The notes under the pieces were generated by a model. That model saw only the letters and a program-made list of their open reading frames with translations. It was not told the DNA's origin and made no database searches. Positions 1-5,891 of a stretch of 6,365 nt of DNA are shown here, piece by piece. A program made the position numbers and the translations under genes. Each line of letters begins with the position of its first letter. Within the stretch, counting starts at the first letter, position 1. This DNA comes from Gammaproteobacteria bacterium (GTDB lineage: Bacteria; Pseudomonadota; Gammaproteobacteria; Tenderiales; Tenderiaceae), in assembly GCA_027001525.1 (NCBI GenBank), contig JALTMR010000181.1, positions 1-6,365 on the forward strand, in the 5' to 3' direction.

Positions 1-271
1 AGAGGCCGGATTCCGGAATGGTCTCCACCTCAACCCCCCCCGGAGCAAGCTCGGTTTTGATATCCAGTATCTGCGCCGGAATCAGGGGGTGGGCCGTGGC
101 GCTGGCGTTGTCTGCCGGGTAGGTAAGGTCCTGAGGTGAGGTAAATTCCACCGTTGGCGCAGCAACCGCTACGCTGGTGGAGAGGGCGAAAAAGCAGGCT
201 GTCAGCCACCGGCGGACTGTTTCTCTATGCACACTCGGTGCTAACGGCTTGAGCGAATATCTGTTCGTCAT
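1..271 (-). CDS. Exported protein of unknown function (N-terminal part, runs off left edge)
   Basis: I do not recognise this protein. Reading the minus strand from the ATG at 271 gives 90 codons with no stop before the window edge, so only the N-terminus is present. Residues 1-21 are a basic leader ending in two arginines. A hydrophobic stretch (about residues 22-38, WLTACFFALSTSVAVAA) ends in an Ala-x-Ala cleavage site near residues 36-38, so this looks like a Sec signal peptide with a long n-region. The mature part starts APTVEF and is polar and proline-rich, without a domain I can name. No good Shine-Dalgarno precedes the ATG; a GTG one codon upstream (274) is possible, and an in-frame TAG four codons before the ATG limits any further extension. 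A run of eight Gs lies in codons 78-81 (plus 34-41). The signal peptide makes the frame believable; the function is open. Confidence 0.6.
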   Translation of the reverse strand, partial: MTNRYSLKPLAPSVHRETVRRWLTACFFALSTSVAVAAPTVEFTSPQDLTYPADNASATAHPLIPAQILDIKTELAPGGVEVETIPESGL

Positions 272-355
272 CACTACAGTCTACTTGATCTTTATCGAGC
301 GAATCGTCGCTCATCCACCTCGTTCAGACCGCCGTGAGCGCGAAAAGTCCCTTTT

Positions 356-614
356 TCATCCACTCTTCGATGTTGCGCGGCGAATCCCGCCATTATGCCT
401 GAATCCCAAAGCAAGAGCAGCGATCACAAACCAAAACAACGAGATAGCACCTGCGGCGGCCAGGCCGGTTTTATATTGATCGCTGCCCACCGGTGGGCAG
501 ACGCCTGTAGGTGGGGGTGTAGACCAGAAACTGCGGGCTGACCAGTGCCCCCTTACCCACTTGAGGGAGAACGATCTCTGCGGCCTGCCCCGTATGGCTC
601 AGGTCGGTGACCGA
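356..614 (-). pseudogene. Possible decayed gene ending in a C-terminal membrane anchor
   Basis: On the minus strand, 614 to 471 reads as an open frame with ordinary codons (including [20 protein letters not shown] and [12 protein letters not shown]) that ends at a TAA at 473-471. One frame over, the sequence from about 490 to the TGA at 358-356 encodes [12 protein letters not shown], a hydrophobic helix (AISLFWFVIAALALGF), then a basic tail (RHNGGIRRATSKSG). Removing one base inside the palindrome at 483-500 would join the two into one continuous protein with a C-terminal anchor. Upstream, an in-frame TAA at 617-615 separates this from a further open stretch beginning at an ATG at 716. Frame and stop positions are seen; that they form one decayed gene is inference. 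Alternatives are chance open frames, or a genuine 44-residue single-helix protein starting at GTG 490. Confidence 0.3.
483..500. repeat. Perfect 18-bp palindrome
   Basis: CTGCCCACCGGTGGGCAG equals its own reverse complement over all 18 bases. As RNA it could form a 7-bp stem with a CCGG loop, but no T-run follows on either strand, so it is not a typical intrinsic terminator. It lies about 190 bp upstream of the candidate ubiD promoter and about 215 bp upstream of the left minus-strand gene. A dimeric repressor operator is possible, and so is a hairpin remnant within a decayed gene. Confidence 0.5.
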
Positions 615-688
615 TTATCTGGTCCCTCGCCGGGGTTGCACTTGCGGTGGCGCGGGTATCGAGGCCGGTGCGTCGCCCTGGCGATCTT

Positions 689-697
689 TGTTATGCT
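689..697 (+). promoter_or_regulatory. Candidate extended -10 promoter for ubiD
   Basis: TGTTATGCT fits the extended -10 pattern TG-n-TATnnT, with hexamer TATGCT at 692-697. No good -35 lies 16-18 bp upstream, which extended -10 promoters tolerate. Transcription would start near 703-705, giving a leader of about 25 nt before the GTG at 729. Called by pattern only. Confidence 0.4.
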
Positions 698-718
698 CCG
701 CCCCACTCAGAATCATTC

Positions 719-723
719 GGAAG
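719..723 (+). promoter_or_regulatory. Ribosome binding site that fixes the ubiD start at GTG 729
   Basis: GGAAG ends 5 nt before the GTG at 729. This supports GTG 729 over the upstream in-frame ATGs at 561 and 693, because translation from GTG 729 begins exactly where the UbiD family begins ([13 protein letters not shown]). Confidence 0.55.
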
Positions 724-728
724 CCGAC

Positions 729-2201
729 GTGAACTACAGAGATTTAAGAGATTTCATCGCCCAGCTGGAAGCGCGCGGTGAGCTAAAGCGCATCACCCAG
801 CCTATCGATCCCAATCTGGAGATGACGGAGGTCTGCGATCGCACTCTTCGGCGTGAAGGGCCGGCGCTGCTGTTCGAAAACCCGGTGGGTTATGACACGC
901 CGGTGTTGGGCAATCTGTTTGGTACGCCCAAACGGGTGGCGATGGGCATGGGGGAGGAGTCCGTCACGGCGCTGCGGGAGATTGGCAAATTGCTGGCGGC
1001 CCTGAAAGAGCCTGAGCCCCCAAAAGGGATGAAAGACGCCTGGGAGAAATTGCCCCTGTTCAAAAAGGTGCTGAGCATGTCGCCCAAGGTGGTGAAAAAA
1101 GCCCCCTGCCAGGAGAACGTGATTGAGGGCGAGGCGGTTGATCTGGCCAAGTTGCCCATTCAGACCTGCTGGCCCGGCGATGCCGCTCCGCTCATCACCT
1201 GGGCGCTGGTGGTGACCCAGGGGCCGCACAAAGCGCGCCAGAACATGGGCATCTACCGTCAGCAGGTGATTGGCAAAAATAAAGTGATCATGCGCTGGCT
1301 GGCGCACCGGGGCGGGGCCCTCGATTTTCGGGACTGGCAGCAGACTCACCCGGGCGAACCCTTTCCGGTGGCGGTGGCGCTGGGGGCCGATCCGGCGACG
1401 ATTCTGGGTGCGGTGACGCCAGTGCCGGACAGCTTGTCCGAATACGCGTTTGCAGGGCTGCTGCGCGGCAGTCGTACCGAGCTGGTCAAGTGCAAAGGGA
1501 GTGATCTTCAGGTGCCTGCTTCAGCGGAGTTTGTGCTGGAGGGGGTGATTCATCCCGATGAGATGGCTGATGAGGGCCCCTTTGGTGACCACACGGGCTA
1601 CTACAATGAGGTGGATCAGTTCCCGGTGTTTACCATCGAGCGCATTACCCACCGCGACAACCCCATCTACCACAGCACCTACACCGGCCGCCCGCCTGAT
1701 GAACCCGCCGTGCTGGGGGTGGCACTTAACGAAGTGTTTGTGCCGATTCTGCAAAAGCAGTTTCCCGAGATCATCGACTTCTACCTGCCGCCCGAAGGGT
1801 GCTCCTACCGCATGGCCTGCGTCAGCATCAAAAAGCAGTATGCTGGCCACGCCAAACGGGTGATGCTGGGGGTGTGGTCGTTTCTGCGTCAGTTTATGTA
1901 TACCAAGTTTGTGATCGTGGTGGATGATGACGTCAACGTGCGCGACTGGAACGATGTGATCTGGGCCATGACCACCCGCATGGATCCGGCCCGCGATACG
2001 GTGATGATCGAAAACACCCCCATCGACTACCTCGACTTTGCCTCGCCAGTTTCCGGGCTGGGTTCCAAGATGGGGATGGATGCCACGAATAAGTGGCCGG
2101 GCGAGACGACACGCGAATGGGGCGTGCCCATTGCCATGGATGAAGAGGTCAAGCGTCGGGTGGATGAGCGTTGGCCCGAACTGAAAATTTTTGAAGACTA
2201 A
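729..2201 (+). CDS. ubiD: 4-hydroxy-3-polyprenylbenzoate decarboxylase UbiD
   Basis: UbiD removes the ring carboxyl group of 4-hydroxy-3-polyprenylbenzoate in ubiquinone synthesis. It needs prenylated FMN made by UbiX, plus a divalent metal and potassium, and acts in the cytoplasm or at the inner-membrane face. With the GTG start the protein is 490 residues, against about 497 in E. coli, and it aligns end to end with the E. coli enzyme as I remember it. Family residues are all present: N172 in QNMGIYR, H193 in WLAHRGG and E238 in SEYAFAG match the metal/cofactor ligands, while R177, E282 and D287 ([12 protein letters not shown]) match the catalytic Arg-Glu-acid set; spacings agree with Fdc1 N168/R173/H191/E233/E277/E282. 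The longer frame from 561 adds 56 residues with no family resemblance. No ubiX, fre or rho is adjacent, and no terminator is evident after the stop. The 124-bp gap and new upstream region suggest the next gene is separately transcribed. Confidence 0.97.
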   Translation: MNYRDLRDFIAQLEARGELKRITQPIDPNLEMTEVCDRTLRREGPALLFENPVGYDTPVLGNLFGTPKRVAMGMGEESVTALREIGKLLAALKEPEPPKGMKDAWEKLPLFKKVLSMSPKVVKKAPCQENVIEGEAVDLAKLPIQTCWPGDAAPLITWALVVTQGPHKARQNMGIYRQQVIGKNKVIMRWLAHRGGALDFRDWQQTHPGEPFPVAVALGADPATILGAVTPVPDSLSEYAFAGLLRGSRTELVKCKGSDLQVPASAEFVLEGVIHPDEMADEGPFGDHTGYYNEVDQFPVFTIERITHRDNPIYHSTYTGRPPDEPAVLGVALNEVFVPILQKQFPEIIDFYLPPEGCSYRMACVSIKKQYAGHAKRVMLGVWSFLRQFMYTKFVIVVDDDVNVRDWNDVIWAMTTRMDPARDTVMIENTPIDYLDFASPVSGLGSKMGMDATNKWPGETTREWGVPIAMDEEVKRRVDERWPELKIFED

Positions 2202-2325
2202 CGCGGTGGTGGATTTTTAGGGGTATTGTCGATAAATTGTGCGGTTCTCAATCAGTCAGGCAGGGGCCGGGCTGAGTGACAGAAGAACGATTAAATTCAG
2301 TAAAAACGAACGGGGGTTTAGTTTT

Positions 2326-3243
2326 ATGGATGCAAAGCAAACAGCTTTGACGACGGTTTTGGTATTGGGTGGCTTTGCCGTCCTGGTCTCCTCTTGCTCT
2401 GACAGTGATGATGGTCATCACGCCGCCGCAGGCACTGACAAACACGCCGCTGCACCTGCAGCAGCTCATCACGATGCGGCCCATGCACCGGCCGCCGCGC
2501 ATCACGCGGACATGATGAAGGCGCATACTTCGGCTCCGGCCCGGCACCATGGGGGGCATCACGCTGTGCACTGGAGTTACGAAGGCGAAGGTGCGCCCTG
2601 GAACTGGGGATCACTCAAGCCGGAGTTCAGCGCTTGCGATGAAGGAAAGAGCCAGTCACCTATCGACATCTCCCAGGTGACCATCAGCGCCTTGCCCGAC
2701 ATCGAGTTCAACTACAGCGAGTCGCCGCTGGAGATCGTGAACAACGGCCATACCATCCAGGCGAACTACGCACCGGGGAGCAGCATGATTGTGGGTGGCA
2801 AGCAGTATGAACTGCTCCAGTTTCACTTCCATTCGCCCTCTGAAAACACCATTGGCGGCAAAGCCTACGATATGGTGGCGCACCTGGTGCACAAGGCTGA
2901 GGACGGTCAGTTGGGCGTGATTGCCGTAATGTTCAAGGCGGGTGACAAGGTCAACAGCATGATCGGCAAGCTGTGGCTGAATATGCCCGAGAAAAGCGGT
3001 GTGACTAATCAGGTGCCCAGCGTAAAAATTAACGCCGCAGATCTGCTGCCGCCTGACATGACCTACTTTAACTTCTCTGGCTCGTTGACCACGCCGCCTT
3101 GCAGCGAAGGGGTGAACTGGATCGTGCTGGCTACGCCGCAGAGCGTTTCGACAGAGCAGGTGAAACAGTTCACCCACCTGTTCCCGTTGAGCACACGTCC
3201 AGTCCAGCCGCTTAATGGCCGAGTGGTCAGAATCAGTAACTAA
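2326..3243 (+). CDS. Alpha-carbonic anhydrase, lipoprotein with His-rich linker
   Basis: Alpha-class carbonic anhydrase, a zinc enzyme interconverting CO2 and bicarbonate. The ATG at 2326 gives 305 residues and starts a lipoprotein signal peptide: hydrophobic residues 8-21, then lipobox VSSC with lipidated Cys24. Ser25 at +2 (not Asp) predicts sorting to the outer membrane. Residues 25-82 form an Ala/His-rich linker with 14 histidines. The catalytic domain runs from about 82 to 305: zinc ligands H167 and H169 (QFHFHSPSE) and H186 (AHLVH), proton-shuttle candidate H142 (NNGHTIQ), E173, T255 (GSLTTPPC), and a Cys104-Cys259 pair fitting the conserved disulfide. The catalytic set is complete, so an active enzyme is expected. 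A GGGGG run at 2312-2316 may be the ribosome site. A GTG at 2239 in the same frame would bury the signal peptide and is rejected. It converges on a second alpha-carbonic anhydrase, roughly half identical by eye across the catalytic domain, suggesting old duplication or separate acquisition. Confidence 0.95.
   Translation: MDAKQTALTTVLVLGGFAVLVSSCSDSDDGHHAAAGTDKHAAAPAAAHHDAAHAPAAAHHADMMKAHTSAPARHHGGHHAVHWSYEGEGAPWNWGSLKPEFSACDEGKSQSPIDISQVTISALPDIEFNYSESPLEIVNNGHTIQANYAPGSSMIVGGKQYELLQFHFHSPSENTIGGKAYDMVAHLVHKAEDGQLGVIAVMFKAGDKVNSMIGKLWLNMPEKSGVTNQVPSVKINAADLLPPDMTYFNFSGSLTTPPCSEGVNWIVLATPQSVSTEQVKQFTHLFPLSTRPVQPLNGRVVRISN
2416..2571 (+). other. Histidine/alanine-rich linker of the lipoprotein carbonic anhydrase
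   Basis: Residues 31-82 of the lipoprotein carbonic anhydrase contain 14 histidines, many as HH pairs, among Ala, Pro, Asp and Gly (for example PAAAHHDAAH and RHHGGHHAVH). It lies between the lipidated cysteine and the catalytic core, so it acts as a tether; the histidines could bind zinc or other divalent metals. The low-complexity composition is seen; the metal role is inference. Confidence 0.8.
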
Positions 3244-3261
3244 CGGCTTGTTGTCACGAAT

Positions 3262-3291
3262 AAGACGCGGACTCTGGTCCGCGTTTTTTTT
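3262..3291 (+). terminator. Intrinsic terminator after the lipoprotein carbonic anhydrase
   Basis: A perfect 8-bp stem ACGCGGAC/GTCCGCGT with loop TCTG is followed by eight Ts (3284-3291). It begins about 20 bp after the stop codon at 3241-3243. Strong textbook plus-strand terminator. Confidence 0.93.
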
Positions 3292-3310
3292 CGTTCGTTA
3301 CTTATGCCGG

Positions 3311-3341
3311 AAAATAAAAAAGCCTCCCGAAGGAGGCTTTT
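3311..3341 (-). terminator. Intrinsic terminator with UUCG loop for the minus-strand carbonic anhydrase
   Basis: A perfect 10-bp stem AAAAGCCTCC/GGAGGCTTTT. On the minus strand the loop is TTCG closed by C-G, the very stable cUUCGg tetraloop, followed by a T-rich tract (TTTTTTATTTT). On the plus strand the loop is CGAA with a shorter T-run of four, so it may also work weakly in that direction. It lies 27 bp past the minus-strand stop codon at 3370-3368. Confidence 0.93.
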
Positions 3342-3367
3342 GTTGCATCGACTAACCGCCTGAGTGG

Positions 3368-4126
3368 CTAGTCGTTAGCCAGCACGAAACGACGGTTCAG
3401 CGGCTGCACCGGACGGTTGTTGGCGTGAATCACCTCTGAGAAAGCTTCAATCTGCTCTTTGGATGCCTCGATGGGCTCGGCCAGCACATACCAGTTCACC
3501 ACTTCGCTGCAAGGTGGTGTGGTCAACGAACCCATGTAGTGAAAATACTCTTTGGTGTCTTTTGGCAGCAGGTCTTCACCGTTGATCTTGATGCCGGCAA
3601 CGTCCTTGGTCTCAACGTGCTGAGGCATGTTGTTCCAGATAGGTGCCAGGGCCTTGTTCTCTTTGCCTTCCTTGAAGAAGACGCCCACCACGGCCAGCTC
3701 GCCGTTGTCTGCCTTGTGTACGAAGTGAGCTTCCATGTCATACAGCTCGCCGTTCAGTGCATGTTCTGAGGGCGAATGGAAGTGAAATTGCAGGAGATCA
3801 AACTTGTCGCCATTGACCTTGATGCTGCTGCCTTCATCGTAGTTTGCCTGGATGGTGTGACCGTTGTTTTTAACCTGAAGCGCAGTATCGCTCCAGTCGA
3901 ATTTGATCTTGGTCATATCCGATTCAAGCGCCTGTTTGGCCACGATGTTGATGGGTGACTGCTGATTGCCCGTGCAGGCAGAGTACTCAGACTTCAGCTT
4001 TCCCCAGGCTTCAGGGCCAGTTTCGCCGCCGTAGCTCCAGGATGCGTGGTGGTGATCTCCGCTTGCGTGCGCAGCACCAGCCAATACCAATGCAGCAGAC
4101 GCTGCCGCAATTAAATGCTTCTTCAT
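3368..4126 (-). CDS. Alpha-carbonic anhydrase, secreted periplasmic
   Basis: Second alpha-class carbonic anhydrase, 252 residues, a typical length for the bacterial periplasmic family. Start at ATG 4126 gives a Sec signal peptide: MKKH, hydrophobic residues 5-19, cleavage after Ala21 (AHA|SG). A short GDHHH follows, much smaller than the His-rich tether of its partner. Catalytic residues: zinc ligands H115 and H117 (QFHFHSPSEH) and H134 (EAHFVH), proton-shuttle candidate H90 (NNGHTIQ), E121, T202 (GSLTTPPC), and the C51-C206 pair fitting the conserved disulfide. All expected residues are present. A G6 run 8 nt before the ATG is the likely ribosome site. The frame stays open upstream to about 4198, but that extension (MLARGQHGYPK...) would hide the signal peptide. 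It would supply bicarbonate/CO2 exchange in the periplasm; pH buffering or carbon supply are possible roles, not shown by sequence. Confidence 0.96.
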   Translation of the reverse strand: MKKHLIAAASAALVLAGAAHASGDHHHASWSYGGETGPEAWGKLKSEYSACTGNQQSPINIVAKQALESDMTKIKFDWSDTALQVKNNGHTIQANYDEGSSIKVNGDKFDLLQFHFHSPSEHALNGELYDMEAHFVHKADNGELAVVGVFFKEGKENKALAPIWNNMPQHVETKDVAGIKINGEDLLPKDTKEYFHYMGSLTTPPCSEVVNWYVLAEPIEASKEQIEAFSEVIHANNRPVQPLNRRFVLAND

Positions 4127-4174
4127 TAAGTTGACCCCCCGGTCGGATAAAGATGATTGAAATGCCTTGGGGTA

Positions 4175-4191
4175 CCCGTGTTGACCACGGG
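4175..4191 (-). repeat. Short inverted repeat in the carbonic anhydrase leader
   Basis: CCCGTG and CACGGG form a 6-bp stem around a 5-nt loop (TTGAC on plus, GTCAA on minus), about 50 bp before the carbonic anhydrase ATG. With no T-run it is not a terminator. It could be an operator or a leader hairpin. Confidence 0.35.
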
Positions 4192-4237
4192 CAAGCAAGC
4201 AGGCCCTCCCACTTACTTACAAGGCGAGCCCTTTTTA

Positions 4238-4261
4238 TCAGACCCCCCTTTTAAAGTCCAT
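4238..4261 (-). CDS. Possible 7-residue leader peptide upstream of the carbonic anhydrase
   Basis: ATG at 4261 to TGA at 4240-4238 encodes MDFKRGV. A purine-rich tract ending in seven Gs (4264-4270) sits 2 nt before the ATG. The stop is about 110 nt upstream of the carbonic anhydrase ATG. No codon run suggests classical amino-acid attenuation. Speculative: such short frames arise by chance. Confidence 0.15.
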   Translation of the reverse strand: MDFKRGV

Positions 4262-4379
4262 AGCCCCCCCTTTCTTGAGTTCAGATGTAGTGAGGCGCGA
4301 TGGGTTGATCTGCGTGTTTTTCAGGTTTGAGCCTTCCCGACCGATAGCCTGAAGGCGCTCACAACGGTGGGGAGAGGTC

Positions 4380-4964
4380 ATGAAGAAGCGTTCTAACTTG
4401 TTGATTGGTTTGCTGGCGTTGAGTATGTGGAGCGCCATGGCCGGGGCTTCCGGCGGCTTTGTCGAAGGCTGGACGGCCTACCGGGCGGGAGACTATAAAG
4501 CCGCTTACCGTATATGGCTGCCGTTGGCGAAGGCGGGCTCTGATGTGGCGCAGAATAACCTCGGCATGATGTACCTGAATGGTCGCGGCGTTGAACGTAA
4601 TGTTGACGAGGCGGCACACTGGTTCCGCACTGCAGTGCTCGCCGGAAACGCACAGGCGCAAACCAGCCTTGGGGTGATGCATATACAGGGCCTGGGCGTT
4701 GGTCAGGACTATGCTGCTGCTTTTGAACTGTTTTACGTGGCAGCACGCAGTGGCTACGCCCCTGCACAGTTCAACATGGGGCGAATGTATGCGGAAGGGC
4801 TCGGCGTAAGCCAGAACTACGAAAAAGCGCTAAAGTGGTTCCAGCAGGCGGCTGGCCAGGGGCACCAGGGGGCCCGCCAGAGTCAGGAACAGCTTAGCCG
4901 CCAGGGGCTCGGTCTGCCGCGCAGCCCATACACCAAAGACAGTCGCTGGGTGAAGTTTGGCTAG
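4380..4964 (+). CDS. Secreted Sel1-like repeat protein
   Basis: 194 residues. Residues 1-23 are a Sec signal peptide (MKKR, hydrophobic core LLIGLLALSMW, cleavage near AMAGA|S), so the mature protein is probably periplasmic. A degenerate TPR-like helix pair (about 27-53: GWTAYRAGDYKAAYRIW...) precedes three 36-residue Sel1 repeats at about 54-89, 90-125 and 126-161, each with the A-Q-x-x-L/M-G-x-M-Y/H core, a G-x-G-V turn and an A-x-x-x-F/W helix (NNLGMMYLNGRGV, TSLGVMHIQGLGV, FNMGRMYAEGLGV). The C-terminus (162-194) is polar and unrelated to the repeat. Sel1 proteins are usually scaffolds for protein-protein contacts; the partner is unknown. GGAG at 4371-4374 lies 5 nt before the ATG. It diverges from the carbonic anhydrase gene and ends 16 bp from the end of hslO, so it appears to be monocistronic. 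Confidence 0.9.
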   Translation: MKKRSNLLIGLLALSMWSAMAGASGGFVEGWTAYRAGDYKAAYRIWLPLAKAGSDVAQNNLGMMYLNGRGVERNVDEAAHWFRTAVLAGNAQAQTSLGVMHIQGLGVGQDYAAAFELFYVAARSGYAPAQFNMGRMYAEGLGVSQNYEKALKWFQQAAGQGHQGARQSQEQLSRQGLGLPRSPYTKDSRWVKFG

Positions 4965-4980
4965 AAAGCCTGACAGGCAT

Positions 4981-5856
4981 TTAGTGCCGCGTCTCGGATG
5001 TTGGTGTGTGGAGTTCGGTTGAAAATATCTCCTCCACATCGACGTTGTCGAAGGTGTAGTGTTGATTGCAAAAATCACAGCCCACCTCGATCACGCCTCG
5101 CTCTTTCAGAATCGATTGAGCTTCTTTGTTTCCCAGCCCCTTCAGCATGGTGCTGATTTTCTCCCTTGAGCAACTACAGCGAAAGCTGATGGGTTCCGGC
5201 TCGAAGAGTCGAACGTCCTCCTCGTGAAAGAGGCGATGGAGCAGCTCTTGGGCAGGCAGGCCGAGCAGCTCCTTTTCGGTCACCGTGGCGCCCAGCATCT
5301 CGACGCGGTGCCAGAGGTCACTGTCGTTGCTCCGGCTGTCGGGCAGTCGTTGCAGTAGCATGCCCACGGCCTGGTGCTCGTCGGCCGCAAGCCAGAGCCG
5401 GGTCTCCAGCTGTTCTGACTGTTTGAAGTAGCCCTCAATGGCATCGGCCAACACCTTGCCGTCGAGGCCGACGATGCCCTGATAGCGTTCGTCATTGCGC
5501 TCGTTGTCGATGGTAATGACCATGCGTCCCTGGCCATATATTTGTGCCAGATCCCCGGTTGGAACATCCCGCTGCCAACGTGCCAGGCCGCGAATGTGGC
5601 GTTTGTGGTTGCACTGGGCAACAAGCATGTTAATTGGGCCATTGGACTGGATCTGCATCACCAGCGAGCCACTGTACTTGATGGTGGCACTGAGCAGAGT
5701 GCTGGCCACCAGCGCCTGGCCCAGCTGCCGGGCTACCGCTTCGGGGTAGCTGTAGCGTTCACGCACGGCCTGGTAGCTGGCGCCGAGGCGGATGAAGTCG
5801 CCCCGAACATCGCTGTGTTCAAACAGAAAGCGTTGTTGAGTATCGGCATCTGACAT
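4981..5856 (-). CDS. hslO: Redox-regulated chaperone Hsp33 (HslO)
   Basis: Hsp33 is a cytoplasmic holdase activated by oxidation: the zinc site is lost, disulfides form, the C-terminal half unfolds, and the chaperone binds unfolding proteins. The protein is 291 residues, close to the family's usual 285-295. The N-terminal core (about 8-180) includes the conserved SNGPINMLVAQC and IYGQGRMVITID stretches. The zinc switch is complete: Cys227 and Cys229 (FRCSCSREK) with Cys260 and Cys263 (VGCDFCNQHY). Spacing matches E. coli C232/C234/C265/C268. ATG 5856 begins MSDADTQQRFLFEHSDVRGD, the usual family start. The ribosome site is weak (GAGATC further upstream than usual). A perfect TATAAT lies 35 bp before the ATG, beside an inverted repeat. 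The gene follows the epimerase gene by 58 bp in the same direction, so it may be transcribed both alone and by read-through. Confidence 0.97.
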   Translation of the reverse strand: MSDADTQQRFLFEHSDVRGDFIRLGASYQAVRERYSYPEAVARQLGQALVASTLLSATIKYSGSLVMQIQSNGPINMLVAQCNHKRHIRGLARWQRDVPTGDLAQIYGQGRMVITIDNERNDERYQGIVGLDGKVLADAIEGYFKQSEQLETRLWLAADEHQAVGMLLQRLPDSRSNDSDLWHRVEMLGATVTEKELLGLPAQELLHRLFHEEDVRLFEPEPISFRCSCSREKISTMLKGLGNKEAQSILKERGVIEVGCDFCNQHYTFDNVDVEEIFSTELHTPTSETRH

Positions 5857-5891
5857 AGGGGAGATCTCGGCGCTGGTTATCTGGAGGGCGA

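Larger units (their letters stand above)
272..728. other. Gene-poor interval between the left exported-protein gene and ubiD
   Basis: About 457 bp with no intact gene of normal size. Both neighbours are transcribed away from it. Seen here: a candidate extended -10 promoter for ubiD at 689-697, a perfect 18-bp palindrome at 483-500, and minus-strand stretches with protein-like composition that are broken by a stop and a frame change (356-614). A plus-strand open frame at 177-479 and the plus-strand extension of the ubiD frame back to 561 lack support from any recognisable motif, so I treat them as non-coding. Confidence 0.6.
4127..4379. promoter_or_regulatory. Divergent intergenic region between carbonic anhydrase and Sel1 gene
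   Basis: This 253-bp region must carry promoters for both flanking genes. I found no convincing -35/-10 pair in either direction. On the minus strand it has three G-tracts: seven at 4264-4270, six at 4243-4248 and six at 4135-4140. The last is the likely ribosome site of the carbonic anhydrase; the two six-G tracts share GGGGGGTC. A 6-bp hairpin and a 7-codon reading frame lie in the same leader. Confidence 0.5.

Noticed and set aside
392..397. CATAAT (minus) as a promoter for the left gene
   Set aside because: No acceptable -35 at 16-18 bp; the TTGCTT seen is only 11 bp away.
177..479. Plus-strand 100-codon open frame
   Set aside because: It is antisense to the signal-peptide gene and to the minus-strand coding-like stretch, and has no recognisable motif or convincing ribosome site.
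561..728. N-terminal extension of the UbiD frame back to ATG 561 or 693
   Set aside because: The extra residues do not resemble the UbiD family, and the candidate promoter lies inside this stretch. GTG 729 has a ribosome site and matches the family N-terminus.
2239..2325. 29-residue extension of the lipoprotein carbonic anhydrase from GTG 2239
   Set aside because: It would place the lipoprotein signal peptide inside the protein; ATG 2326 starts it cleanly.
729..4126. UbiD and carbonic anhydrases as a functional CO2-handling unit
   Set aside because: UbiD makes trace CO2 in the cytoplasm while both carbonic anhydrases are exported, and the genes are not co-transcribed with each other as a group; adjacency looks coincidental.
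4127..4198. Upstream extension of the second carbonic anhydrase
   Set aside because: It would bury the Sec signal peptide that begins at ATG 4126, and that ATG is preceded by a G-rich ribosome site.
4205..4270. G-quadruplex in the G-tract leader
   Set aside because: Loops between the G-runs are 11-15 nt or longer, too long for a canonical quadruplex.
5857..5890. Sigma-32 promoter for hslO based on CCCCTAT near the start codon
   Set aside because: No CTTGAA at the right distance, and the element abuts the ATG, leaving no leader.
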